Assembly (NCBI GenBank): GCA_964504025.1
Contig: CAZDCO010000024.1
Span: forward strand, 1 to 19,748
Origin: Scatosoma sp964504025
GTDB lineage: Bacteria; Bacillota; Clostridia; Christensenellales; Borkfalkiaceae
Reading direction: 5' to 3'
Length of the DNA stretch: 19,748 nucleotides
Positions 7,536 through 15,331 of the stretch are shown piece after piece; within the stretch, counting starts at the first letter, position 1, and every line of letters starts with the position of its first letter. The translations under genes and the position numbers were made by a program. The notes under the pieces were generated by a model. The model was not told the origin of the DNA. It saw only the letters and a program-made list of their open reading frames with translations, and ran no database searches.

Positions 7536-8156
7536 ATGAAAAAGAAAATAGCAGTGTTCGCGTCGGGCGGCGGTACGGATTTTCAATCGGTTATCGACGC
7601 CAACGAACGCGAGGGCTTTTGCGAAATCGCCTATCTCGTGGCGTCTAAACCGAATATCGGCGCGATCGATCGTGCGAATCGTCACGGAATCGCTACGCTG
7701 ACGTTCGACAAGTCGGTATATGCCGACAAGGACGCCTTTTACGCGGCGGTTGCGGAAACGTTGCTTGCCGCAGGCGTGGAATATATCGTGCTTGCAGGTT
7801 GGCTGTCGGTCGTTCCGGCGGAGTTTATTCGCAAGTTTGAAAATCGTATCATCAACATTCACCCGTCGCTCATTCCCTCCTTTTGCGGCATGGGCTACTA
7901 CGGCTTGCGCGTGCACGAAGCGGCGATTGCGTACGGCGTGAAACTCAGCGGAGCGACGGTGCATTTCGTGGAAGCGGACGTGGACGGGGGCGCGATCATT
8001 ATGCAACGCGCCGTACCCGTTATGGACGACGACACGGCGGAACGTTTACAAGCGCGCGTGTTAGAGGTGGAACATGAAATGCTGCCTGCGTGCGTGAAGT
8101 TGCTTTGCGAGGGGAAAATCGAGAAGAAAGGGCGTACGGTTTGCGTGCGTTCGTAA
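7536..8156 (+). CDS. purN: Phosphoribosylglycinamide formyltransferase (10-formyl-THF dependent)
   Basis: Transfers a formyl group from 10-formyltetrahydrofolate to GAR, giving FGAR. The 206-residue protein has the N-terminal VFASGGGTDFQSVIDA nucleotide-binding region and the catalytic motif NIHPSLIPSFCG (Asn107, His109). Asp150 in VEADVDGGAII corresponds to the family's catalytic Asp144. All three catalytic positions are therefore present. The start is supported by AAGGA near 7524. Codon use and spacing match its operon neighbours. In many Clostridia purH lies between purN and purD, but here purN is followed directly by purD. Confidence 0.96.
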   Translation: MKKKIAVFASGGGTDFQSVIDANEREGFCEIAYLVASKPNIGAIDRANRHGIATLTFDKSVYADKDAFYAAVAETLLAAGVEYIVLAGWLSVVPAEFIRKFENRIINIHPSLIPSFCGMGYYGLRVHEAAIAYGVKLSGATVHFVEADVDGGAIIMQRAVPVMDDDTAERLQARVLEVEHEMLPACVKLLCEGKIEKKGRTVCVRS

Positions 8157-8171
8157 TATAAAGAGGTGCTT

Positions 8172-9446
8172 ATGAACGTTTTGGTTATCGGCAACGGCGG
8201 TAGAGAACACGCGGTTGTGCAGGCGTTGAAAAAATCGCCCAAGGTAGATAAGATATATGCAATGAAAGGGAACGCAGGGATCGGCGAACTTGCCGAACTC
8301 GTGGACGTGAACTACTGCGACGTGCAAGCGGCGGCAGATTGGGTGGACGCGCATACGGACGTGGCGTTTACCGTAGTTACCCCCGACGATCCTTTGGCTT
8401 TGGGACTGGTGGACGAGTTGGAAAAGCGCGGACATCGCGCGTTCGGACCGAGAAAGAACGCCGCCATTATCGAGGCGAGTAAGGCGTTTTCCAAAGCCTT
8501 GATGAAAAAATATAATATTCCCACGGCGAAGTACGAAACGTTCGACAGCTACGAAGGCGCGGCGGCGTACGTGGAAACGTGCGATATTCCCGTCGTGCTG
8601 AAAGCGGACGGCTTGGCTCTGGGCAAGGGCGTGCTGATTTGCAAGACGCGCGAAGAAGCGCGCGAAGGCGTCAAGGAAATGATGCTGGATAAAAAATTCG
8701 GCGCGGCAGGCAATACGATCGTCGTGGAAGAATTTTTGGAAGGGCCGGAAGTGTCCGCGCTTGCGTTCACCGACGGCAAGACGATCGTCCCCATGATCAC
8801 GAGCTGCGATCATAAGCGCGTATTCGATAACGACGAAGGACTGAATACGGGCGGCATGGGTACGTTCGCACCTGCGCCCTTCTACGGCGAAAAGACGGCG
8901 CAAGAGGTTATGGAAAAGATTATGCGCCCTACCGTGTACGCGATGAACGCGGAAGGACGCACCTTTAAGGGCGTGCTCTACTTCGGCTTGATGAAAACGA
9001 AAGACGGCATGAAGGTAATCGAATACAATTCCCGATTCGGCGATCCTGAAACGCAAGTCATTTTGCCTATGTTGAAGACGGACTTGATGGAAATTTTCGA
9101 GGCCGTCGTCGACGAACGCTTGGACGAAGTCAAGGTTGAATGGGAGGACGGCGCGTGCGTATGCGTAGTGCTGGCGAGCGGCGGTTATCCCACGGCGTAT
9201 CAAAAGGGCAAAGAGATCGCGATCGGCGCGTTGGAAGAGGATATCACGTTGTGCCACGCAGGTACGAAGCGTAAGGACGGTAAGTTGGTTACGGACGGCG
9301 GACGGGTGCTCGGCGTATGCGCCAAGGGCGCGACGTTGGACGAGGCTCGGCAAAAGGCGTACGGCGGCGTGGAGAAAATTTCTTTCGAGGGTATGCACTA
9401 CCGCAAAGATATCGGCATCAAATATAAAGACGTAGAAAAGGAATGA
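8172..9446 (+). CDS. purD: Phosphoribosylamine--glycine ligase (GAR synthetase)
   Basis: ATP-grasp enzyme joining phosphoribosylamine and glycine to form GAR. The 424-residue protein starts MNVLVIGNGGREHAVV, the hallmark PurD N-terminus. The ATP-grasp core includes VVLKADGLALGKGV, the acidic VVEEFLEGPEVS and the metal site EYNSRFGDPETQV. A GTG six bases upstream is also in frame, but it is part of the AAGAGGTG ribosome binding site (8161-8168), so ATG 8172 is chosen. PurD uses the unstable product of PurF, so its presence in the same operon implies that phosphoribosylamine is made here despite the odd PurF. Its stop codon region overlaps the next open frame. Confidence 0.96.
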   Translation: MNVLVIGNGGREHAVVQALKKSPKVDKIYAMKGNAGIGELAELVDVNYCDVQAAADWVDAHTDVAFTVVTPDDPLALGLVDELEKRGHRAFGPRKNAAIIEASKAFSKALMKKYNIPTAKYETFDSYEGAAAYVETCDIPVVLKADGLALGKGVLICKTREEAREGVKEMMLDKKFGAAGNTIVVEEFLEGPEVSALAFTDGKTIVPMITSCDHKRVFDNDEGLNTGGMGTFAPAPFYGEKTAQEVMEKIMRPTVYAMNAEGRTFKGVLYFGLMKTKDGMKVIEYNSRFGDPETQVILPMLKTDLMEIFEAVVDERLDEVKVEWEDGACVCVVLASGGYPTAYQKGKEIAIGALEEDITLCHAGTKRKDGKLVTDGGRVLGVCAKGATLDEARQKAYGGVEKISFEGMHYRKDIGIKYKDVEKE

Positions 9447-9457
9447 GCGAGGAAAGT

Positions 9458-12400
9458 ATGATTTACAGAATTTTCGTAGAAAAAAAGGATAACGTACAGG
9501 CAAGAAAGGAAAAAGCGGAGATCAAAACGCTTTTGAAGATCGACGCGGAGGACGTGCGCCTCGTGTTGCGTTACGACGTAGAGGGCTTGACGGAGAGTGA
9601 ACGCGACGCGGCGTTGCCCACCGTCTTTTCCGAACCGCCCGTAGATAACGTATACTTGGAAACGTTGGAAATTCCACAGGGCTATAAGGCGTTCGCCGTA
9701 AGCTACTTGACGGGACAATACGATCAACGCGCGGACAGCGCGGCGCAATGCGTACAGCTGTTGACGAGAAAGGCGCGACCCATGGTAAAGTGCGCGCGCG
9801 TGTACTTGATCAAGGGCGTTACGGACGACGAGTTGTCGGCGATCAAAAAACATATTATCAACCCCGTGGAGAGTGAAGAAGTCGGCTTCGAGAAACCCGA
9901 AACGCTTGCTCGCGCGACGGTAGAGGGCGCGCCCGTGCAGGACGTGGACGGCTTTACGGCGATGTCGGACGAGGAAATTGCGGCGTTCCATAAGGCGACG
10001 GGTTTTGCGATGAGCGTAGCCGATCTCGCTTTCGTACGCGACTATTTCAAGGGCGAAAAGCGTAACCCTACCGAAACGGAATTGAAAGTAATCGATACCT
10101 ACTGGTCCGATCACTGCCGTCATACGACGTTCGCTACCGAATTGAAGAACATGCAAATCCATTCGGAAAACGGCACGATCGAAAAGGCGTACCATTTGTA
10201 CGAAGACTTGTACCAAGAAATCAACGGCAATCGTCCCGATAAATATCCCTGCTTGATGGATTTGGCGACGATCGCTGCGAAGAAGTTGAAGCGGGACGGC
10301 AAGTTGGACAATTTGGACGTGTCCGACGAAATCAACGCTTGTTCCATTTGTATCGAAGCGGAGATCGACGGCAAGAAAGAACCGTACCTCGTTATGTTTA
10401 AGAACGAAACGCACAATCACCCGACGGAAATCGAGCCGTTCGGCGGTGCGGCAACCTGTCTCGGCGGCGCAATTCGCGATCCGTTGAGCGGTAGAACGTA
10501 CGTATACCAAGCGATGCGTTTGACGGGTGCGTCCGATCCTCGCGAACGGTTAGAGGATACGTTGCCCGGCAAACTTCCCCAACGTGCCATCACGCAACGC
10601 GCGGCGGCAGGTTTCTCCTCCTACGGCAACCAAATCGGTTTGGCGACGGGTATCGTAGACGAAGTCTACCACGAGGGCTATAAGGCGAAGCGTTTGGAAA
10701 CGGGCTTCGTCGTCGGCGGCGCGAGAAAGGATATGGTATACCGCGAAGCACCAAAGGCAGGCGACGTCATTATCCTGCTCGGCGGCGAAACGGGACGGGA
10801 CGGCTGCGGCGGCGCAACGGGTTCGTCCAAGGCGCACGACGCGCGTTCGGTGGAAACCTGCGGCGCGGAAGTGCAAAAGGGTAACGCGTTGACCGAAAGA
10901 AAATTGCAACGCTTGTTCCTCAACAAAGAAGTTACGAGAAAGATCAAGAAGTGTAACGACTTCGGCGCAGGCGGCGTATCCGTCGCGATCGGCGAACTTG
11001 CCGACGGCTTGGAAATCTACTTGGATAAAGTGCCTAAAAAATACGAGGGCTTGAACGGTACGGAGTTGGCGATTTCCGAATCGCAAGAGCGTATGGCAGT
11101 CGTCGTGGCGGCTACGGACGTGGACGAGTTTATCAAGCTCGCCGCCGAGGAAAACCTCGCGGCTACGCCCGTTGCGCTCGTTACCGACACGGGTAGAATG
11201 AAAATGCTCTTAAAGGGCAAGGCGATCGTGGACATCTCGCGCGATTTCTTGAATACAAACGGCGTAAAACAGGAAGCGAACGTGGAAATCACCGATCGGA
11301 AGACGGAATGGTTCGCAAAGAAATCGGGCGTGGACTTTGCCGAACAAACGAAGAAAACGCTGTCCGATTTGAACGTGTGCGCGAAGAAAGGACTTTCCGA
11401 AACGTTCGACTCCACGATCGGTGCGAGAACGGTGTATATGCCTTGGGGCGGTAAAACGCAACGCACGCCTGCGATCGCGATGGCGGCGAAAATTTGCGGC
11501 GGTGAAACGGACGTTTGTACCGTATCGGCGTACGGCTATTCGCCCTACTTGATGGAAACGTCTCCCTTCGTCGGCGCGGTATATTCGATCGTTGCTTCCG
11601 TATCCAAAGTGGTGGCGACGGGCGCGAAGTATAGCGACGTGCGCTTGACCTTGCAAGAATTTTTCCAACGCATGACGTCGGACGCGAAGGGCTGGGGCGT
11701 ACCTGCTTCCGCGTTGCTCGGCGCGGTTTACGCGCAAATGGGCTTGGGCTTGGGCGCGATCGGCGGTAAGGACTCTATGAGCGGTACGTTCGAGGATATT
11801 CACGTACCGCCCACGCTGATTTCCTTCGCGCTTGCACCTGCAAAGGCGAGCAAGTTGATTACCAACGTGTTGCAAGGCGGTGAAACGCTGTACTACCTGC
11901 CGTTGCCGAAAGACGAAAACGCCGTACCCGAATTCGAGGGCGTAAAAGCGGTGTACGAAGAAGTGTATAAACAAATCGAAAGCGGTAACGCAACGTTTGC
12001 CACGGTGGTGGAGAACGGCGGTATCGGTGCGGCGGTGATTAAGTCCGCGCTCGGTAACGCAGTCGGCGTGCAATTCGATCTGTCCGCGGACGAGTTGTAT
12101 ACCGAAGCGTACGGCGATCTCGTAATTTCGTTGAAAGACGCGAGCAAGTTTTCTGCGGCGATCGTGGCGAAACGCGTGGGGCAGGTATGCGGTGAAACGT
12201 TTACGTGCGGTAACGAGAACGTGGCAATCGAGGACGCGGCGACGGCGTACGTAACGCCTTTAGAAAGCGTGTTCGCAACCACCGCGCCTGCGAACGGCGA
12301 AGTCGTCGATTGCGATTACGCAGGCGGCGCGAAGTATACGAATATCGCTACGAAGACGGCGAAACCGCGCGTGTTCATTCCCGTATTCCCCGGCACGAAT

Positions 12401-13159
12401 TGCGAGCTGGATACGGCGAGAAAGTTCATTCTTGCCGGTGCGGAAGTGGAAACCGTCGTGGTGAAGAACCGCAGCGCGCAGGACATCGAAGAGAGCGTAG
12501 AAGCGATCGTAAAGGCGATCAAGAAAGCGAATATCGTGGCGTTCCCCGGCGGATTTTCGGGTGGCGACGAGCCGGACGGCAGCGGTAAGTTTATCGCGAC
12601 GACCTTCCGTAACCCGTATATCGCCGAGCAGTTGGAAGAACTGTTGAACAACCGCGACGGTTTGGCACTCGGTATTTGTAACGGGTTCCAAGCGTTGATT
12701 AAGCTCGGTTTAGTACCCTACGGACAAGTGAGAGCATTGACGGAAACGTCGCCCACGCTGACCTTTAACAACATTTCCCGTCACGTTTCCACGATCGTGG
12801 ACGTGCGCGTGGCTTCGACGATGTCGCCTTGGTTGTCCGCTTGTAAGGTGGGCGAAACGTACAAAGTACCCGTATCGCACGGCGAGGGCAAGATTATCGC
12901 GCCCGTTGCCGAGTTGGAAACGATGCGTAAGAACGGACAAATCGCTACGCAGTACGCCGACTTGAACGGCAACGCGACGATGCAATCTCCCTTCAACCCC
13001 AACGGTTCGACGTGGGCGATCGAGGGTATCACCTCGCCCGACGGCAGAGTGCTCGGTAAGATGGGACACAGCGAACGTATCGGGGATAACCTGTATAAGA
13101 ATGTACACGGTAACTTCGATATGAAGATCTTTGAAAGCGGCGTAAAATATTTCAAATAA
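9458..13159 (+). CDS. purL: Phosphoribosylformylglycinamidine synthase, single-chain clostridial type
   Basis: Converts FGAR to FGAM using glutamine and ATP. At about 1233 residues it is the one-chain form of the type known from Clostridia and Bacteroides rather than the three-subunit PurSQL. The N-terminal part (MIYRIFVEKK) is PurS-like. The two synthetase halves contain FKNETHNHPTEIEPFGG, GGATGSSKAHDARSVETCG and GGKDSMSGTFEDIHVPP. A class I glutaminase domain begins near RVFIPVFPGTNCELD, with LGICNGFQ (nucleophile Cys1074) and the catalytic pair His1204/Glu1206 in GHSERIG. Unlike PurF, its glutaminase triad is intact. An in-frame ATG at 9443 overlaps the purD stop (ATGA), but AAGG is only one base from it. 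ATG 9458 has GAGG at 9449-9452 with five-base spacing and fits the family N-terminus better. Confidence 0.96.
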   Translation: MIYRIFVEKKDNVQARKEKAEIKTLLKIDAEDVRLVLRYDVEGLTESERDAALPTVFSEPPVDNVYLETLEIPQGYKAFAVSYLTGQYDQRADSAAQCVQLLTRKARPMVKCARVYLIKGVTDDELSAIKKHIINPVESEEVGFEKPETLARATVEGAPVQDVDGFTAMSDEEIAAFHKATGFAMSVADLAFVRDYFKGEKRNPTETELKVIDTYWSDHCRHTTFATELKNMQIHSENGTIEKAYHLYEDLYQEINGNRPDKYPCLMDLATIAAKKLKRDGKLDNLDVSDEINACSICIEAEIDGKKEPYLVMFKNETHNHPTEIEPFGGAATCLGGAIRDPLSGRTYVYQAMRLTGASDPRERLEDTLPGKLPQRAITQRAAAGFSSYGNQIGLATGIVDEVYHEGYKAKRLETGFVVGGARKDMVYREAPKAGDVIILLGGETGRDGCGGATGSSKAHDARSVETCGAEVQKGNALTERKLQRLFLNKEVTRKIKKCNDFGAGGVSVAIGELADGLEIYLDKVPKKYEGLNGTELAISESQERMAVVVAATDVDEFIKLAAEENLAATPVALVTDTGRMKMLLKGKAIVDISRDFLNTNGVKQEANVEITDRKTEWFAKKSGVDFAEQTKKTLSDLNVCAKKGLSETFDSTIGARTVYMPWGGKTQRTPAIAMAAKICGGETDVCTVSAYGYSPYLMETSPFVGAVYSIVASVSKVVATGAKYSDVRLTLQEFFQRMTSDAKGWGVPASALLGAVYAQMGLGLGAIGGKDSMSGTFEDIHVPPTLISFALAPAKASKLITNVLQGGETLYYLPLPKDENAVPEFEGVKAVYEEVYKQIESGNATFATVVENGGIGAAVIKSALGNAVGVQFDLSADELYTEAYGDLVISLKDASKFSAAIVAKRVGQVCGETFTCGNENVAIEDAATAYVTPLESVFATTAPANGEVVDCDYAGGAKYTNIATKTAKPRVFIPVFPGTNCELDTARKFILAGAEVETVVVKNRSAQDIEESVEAIVKAIKKANIVAFPGGFSGGDEPDGSGKFIATTFRNPYIAEQLEELLNNRDGLALGICNGFQALIKLGLVPYGQVRALTETSPTLTFNNISRHVSTIVDVRVASTMSPWLSACKVGETYKVPVSHGEGKIIAPVAELETMRKNGQIATQYADLNGNATMQSPFNPNGSTWAIEGITSPDGRVLGKMGHSERIGDNLYKNVHGNFDMKIFESGVKYFK

Positions 13160-13195
13160 GCCGTAGAACGAGAATAGAACGATTCGGAGTGCATT

Positions 13196-13945
13196 ATGCT
13201 TGATTTTCATACCCACGTGTTGCCCGAAATAGACGACGGCGCGTCGAATATCGACGTCACCGCGGATATATTGCGGTTGGAACGCGAACAGGGCGTGCGA
13301 ACGATCGTGTGCACTCCACACTATTACGGCAAGAGTGACGTCGAGGCGTTTTTGCAAGCGCGCGCTGCCGCGTTGGAACAAATCGAGTTGTTGCTGTCGG
13401 CGGATACGGAGCTTTTGTTGGGTGCGGAGGTGCACTACACGGGGATAAACGCGCCGTCGTACGACGCGCTTTGTCGGCTGTCGATCGCGAATACGCGTTG
13501 CGTGTTGTTGGAATTTCCCTTTACGACCGAATGGCAATGCGATTTGGTGGATAGGACGGCGAAGTTGATTTCCGACACCGGTTGCGTGCCGATTATCGCG
13601 CACGTGGAACGGTATACGCAATTTTTGAAACATCCTAAACTGTTGACGGAGTTGTCGCGCGCAGGCTGTTACCTGCAATGGAATACGGGCGCGTTCTTGC
13701 GCAAGAGTACGCGCAAATTTGCGTTCGCTGCGTTGAAACACGGTTTGGTGCATTGTTTGGGTACGGACGCGCATAACGCGACGCACCGTGCGCCCAACTA
13801 CGCGGCGGCAAAAGAGGAGATCTTTGCCGCAGGCGGCGGCGAATGGTTTGAGCGCGCGCAGGCGTGTATGCAGGCGTTGTTGCAAGGCGAAACGCCGAAA
13901 ATGTACGACCGCGAGATGCGTAAGCTGTTCGGTTTTTATCTGTAA
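13196..13945 (+). CDS. PHP-type protein-tyrosine phosphatase, CpsB/YwqE-like
   Basis: Predicted metal-dependent phosphatase of the polymerase-and-histidinol-phosphatase fold that, in studied relatives, removes phosphate from bacterial tyrosine kinases controlling capsule or exopolysaccharide export. The 249-residue protein shows the metal-binding motifs in order: FHTHVLPEIDDGA (His5, His7), CTPHYY, GAEVHYT, IAHVERYTQFL and LGTDAHN. Length and motif order match the CpsB/CapC family. GGAG at 13186-13189 precedes the ATG by six bases. It begins 36 nt after purL with no terminator or promoter between, so it is probably transcribed with the purine genes. No tyrosine kinase or polysaccharide gene is in the window. 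Its substrate here is unknown. Confidence 0.88.
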   Translation: MLDFHTHVLPEIDDGASNIDVTADILRLEREQGVRTIVCTPHYYGKSDVEAFLQARAAALEQIELLLSADTELLLGAEVHYTGINAPSYDALCRLSIANTRCVLLEFPFTTEWQCDLVDRTAKLISDTGCVPIIAHVERYTQFLKHPKLLTELSRAGCYLQWNTGAFLRKSTRKFAFAALKHGLVHCLGTDAHNATHRAPNYAAAKEEIFAAGGGEWFERAQACMQALLQGETPKMYDREMRKLFGFYL

Positions 13946-13970
13946 GGTAGATATTTCCTGAAAAAGTTGC

Positions 13971-13991
13971 GCACAAAAGGTTGTGTTTTTT
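13971..13991 (+). terminator. Weak terminator-like hairpin at the end of the pur operon
   Basis: CACAA (13972-13976) pairs with TTGTG (13981-13985) over AAGG, followed by six Ts (13986-13991). The stem is only five to six pairs. Its 3' arm is also the -35 box of the next promoter. It is the only terminator candidate after the phosphatase gene. Confidence 0.3.
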
Positions 13992-14009
13992 ATAAAAAAA
14001 TGGTACAAT
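13981..14009 (+). promoter_or_regulatory. Extended -10 promoter of the DUF1858 gene
   Basis: TTGTGT (13981-13986) and TACAAT (14004-14009) lie 17 nt apart, with TGG directly before the -10 box. Transcription would start near 14016, so the ATG at 14018 cannot be the translation start. The next ATG, 14042, is used. Confidence 0.7.
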
Positions 14010-14041
14010 AAAAGAAAATGAATAGAAAGGAGAAGGATATT

Positions 14042-14242
14042 ATGGCAAAAATTACGGCTGATACGTTGATTGCGGATTGCCTGCAAATCAACCCCAACGC
14101 CCCTGAAATTTTGATGGAAGCAGGTATGCATTGCTTCGGTTGCGCTATGGCGCACGGTGAATCGGTTGCGGAAGCGGTTGCGGTACACGGCGAAGATTTG
14201 GACGCGCTGTTGGCTAAATTGAACGAAGGCTTGGAAGACTAA
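14042..14242 (+). CDS. DUF1858 small redox-disulfide domain protein
   Basis: A 66-residue stand-alone domain of the DUF1858 type ('hybrid-cluster-protein-associated redox disulfide' family). The typical pattern is visible: ITADTLIADCLQINPNAPEIL, then GMHCFGCAMA with Cys31 and Cys34 in a CxxC arrangement, then a helical tail (LDALLAKLNEGLED). The pair may form a disulfide or bind metal, but the biochemical role of the family is not settled. The start is supported by AAAGGAG at 14026-14032 with nine-base spacing. It has its own promoter and is followed by a long GC-rich hairpin. No hybrid cluster protein gene is next to it here. Confidence 0.9.
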   Translation: MAKITADTLIADCLQINPNAPEILMEAGMHCFGCAMAHGESVAEAVAVHGEDLDALLAKLNEGLED

Positions 14243-14251
14243 CGAGCATGC

Positions 14252-14283
14252 TATGCGCCCCGTATTCGGTTGCGGGGCGCATA
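14252..14283 (+). terminator. Long GC-rich hairpin after the DUF1858 gene, without T-tract
   Basis: TATGCGCCCCG (14252-14262) pairs perfectly with CGGGGCGCATA (14273-14283), and two further pairs are possible toward the loop. It begins 10 nt after the stop codon. No run of Ts follows, so it may be a mRNA 3'-end stabiliser, a partial terminator or a processing signal rather than a classical terminator. Confidence 0.5.
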
Positions 14284-14295
14284 TTCGTATACGAA
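14284..14295. promoter_or_regulatory. 12-bp perfect palindrome upstream of the YitT-family gene
   Basis: TTCGTATACGAA is a perfect palindrome directly behind the hairpin and about 60 nt before the next start codon. It has the size of a dimeric regulator site, but no clear promoter surrounds it and no second copy was noticed. Assignment as an operator is speculative. Confidence 0.2.
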
Positions 14296-14353
14296 ATAAA
14301 CTCGTGTAAAGGAAATATCGCTTTGCACGGAAGCGTATGGTTTGAGGCAGGTT

Positions 14354-15250
14354 ATGGAAACACGAAAGCAAAATATGCGTAGCGCGGCGTTGCAATGGCT
14401 CGCGGATGTGTCGTGGGCGGCACTCGCCGGGTTGATCGTCGGATTTGCGTACTATTTCTTTCAAAACAGCAACGGATTCGCACCGGGCGGCGTAGGCGGT
14501 TTGGCGACGATTACCTATCATCTTTGCGACGGCGCAATCAGCTGGTCTCTCTTGATGTTGGCGTTTAATATCCCCATTTTCGCCCTCGTCAGTATCTTCG
14601 TCAATCGTAAGTTGGGCATTATTCTAATTGTATATATGCTCGTGCAGTCCTTTTCCACCGACGTATTCGCGTCGTTGGGGTGGTTGCCCTATTGCGCGGC
14701 GAATAACGGGGAAGATTTTGAAATTACGTTCGCTTGTATCGCTACGGGCGTCGTATCGGGGATCGGCTTTTCCATGATGCTCAAACGGTTCGGCGCGAGC
14801 GGCGGCACGTACGCCGTTTCCGCGCTCATCAAACGGTTTAAGCCTGCGACAAATATCGCCTACGTTTCCTTTTTGATGGACGGCAGCGTAGTGGGAATCG
14901 CCTTTTTTGTGTACGGCATGCGGATTACGCCCGTGATTTGTACGCTGCTGAACCTGTTTATCGCGAACATCGTGGTGGATAGCGTGTTGACGGGCGTGCG
15001 GAACGGCTATAAATTCGAGATCGTAACGGACAAACCGAACGAATTGTCGGCGGAGTTGTTGGAAAAATTACAACACGGCGTAACGGAAATTCGAGTAACG
15101 GGTATGTACTCGCAGACCGAAAAATATATGCTCGTTTGCATTATCCGCAAAAAACAAATCGGCGCGATGATGAAGATTATACAGTCCTATCCGGGGACGT
15201 TTGCGAGCTTCGTCAAGGTGAACGAAGTGTTCGGGCGGTTCAAAAAATAA
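14354..15250 (+). CDS. YitT-family integral membrane protein with C-terminal DUF2179
   Basis: A 298-residue membrane protein of the YitT (DUF161) family, whose transport substrate is not established. Hydrophobic segments lie at about residues 19-36, 46-59, 65-85, 88-107, 126-143 and 170-215, with the family's GFAPGGVGGLATITYHL and RFGASGGTYAVSALIKR stretches between them. The last roughly 80 residues form a soluble DUF2179 domain (TEIRVTGMYSQTEKYMLVCI...SFVKVNEVFGRF), a ferredoxin-like fold often found at the end of YitT proteins. The frame is open to a TTG at 14342, but GAGG at 14344-14347 places the start at ATG 14354. It may share the transcript of the small DUF1858 gene if the hairpin between them is leaky, as no own promoter is clear. 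Confidence 0.9.
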   Translation: METRKQNMRSAALQWLADVSWAALAGLIVGFAYYFFQNSNGFAPGGVGGLATITYHLCDGAISWSLLMLAFNIPIFALVSIFVNRKLGIILIVYMLVQSFSTDVFASLGWLPYCAANNGEDFEITFACIATGVVSGIGFSMMLKRFGASGGTYAVSALIKRFKPATNIAYVSFLMDGSVVGIAFFVYGMRITPVICTLLNLFIANIVVDSVLTGVRNGYKFEIVTDKPNELSAELLEKLQHGVTEIRVTGMYSQTEKYMLVCIIRKKQIGAMMKIIQSYPGTFASFVKVNEVFGRFKK

Positions 15251-15253
15251 AAA

Positions 15254-15290
15254 TATTTTCCCCGTTCCTATTGACGAAAAGGGGAAAATA
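15254..15290. repeat. Inverted repeat spanning the ROK kinase promoter
   Basis: TATTTTCCCC (15254-15263) and GGGGAAAATA (15281-15290) are perfect 10-bp arms separated by 17 nt. The left arm lies just before the -35 box and the right arm lies inside the promoter spacer. It could be an operator for a repressor or the terminator hairpin of the YitT-family gene, although it lacks a proper T-tract. Confidence 0.6.
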
Positions 15291-15299
15291 GCGTATAAT
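15271..15299 (+). promoter_or_regulatory. Promoter of the ROK-family sugar kinase
   Basis: TTGACG (15271-15276) and a perfect TATAAT (15294-15299) with a 17-nt spacer. The predicted start is near 15306, leaving a short leader before ATG 15332. Confidence 0.85.
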
Positions 15300-15331
15300 G
15301 ATAGCGTAGTAAATTTCAGGAGTACTTTTCT

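Noticed and set aside
9443..9457. Start of PurL overlapping the purD stop codon (ATGA)
   Set aside because: Its ribosome binding sequence would be only one base away. ATG 9458 has a well-placed GAGG and matches the family start. The overlap start cannot be fully excluded.
14018..14041. Upstream ATG for the DUF1858 protein
   Set aside because: It lies at the predicted transcription start and has no ribosome binding site, whereas ATG 14042 has AAAGGAG at proper distance.
12710..14521. A 603-codon open frame on the minus strand opposite purL, the phosphatase and the YitT-family gene
   Set aside because: The translation is rich in Arg, His and Gln with no recognisable motif, and it runs antisense to three well-supported genes. 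Such long antisense frames recur across the window (also 6208-7491, 8061-9503 and 1375-2280) because the sense codons whose complements are stops are rare here.
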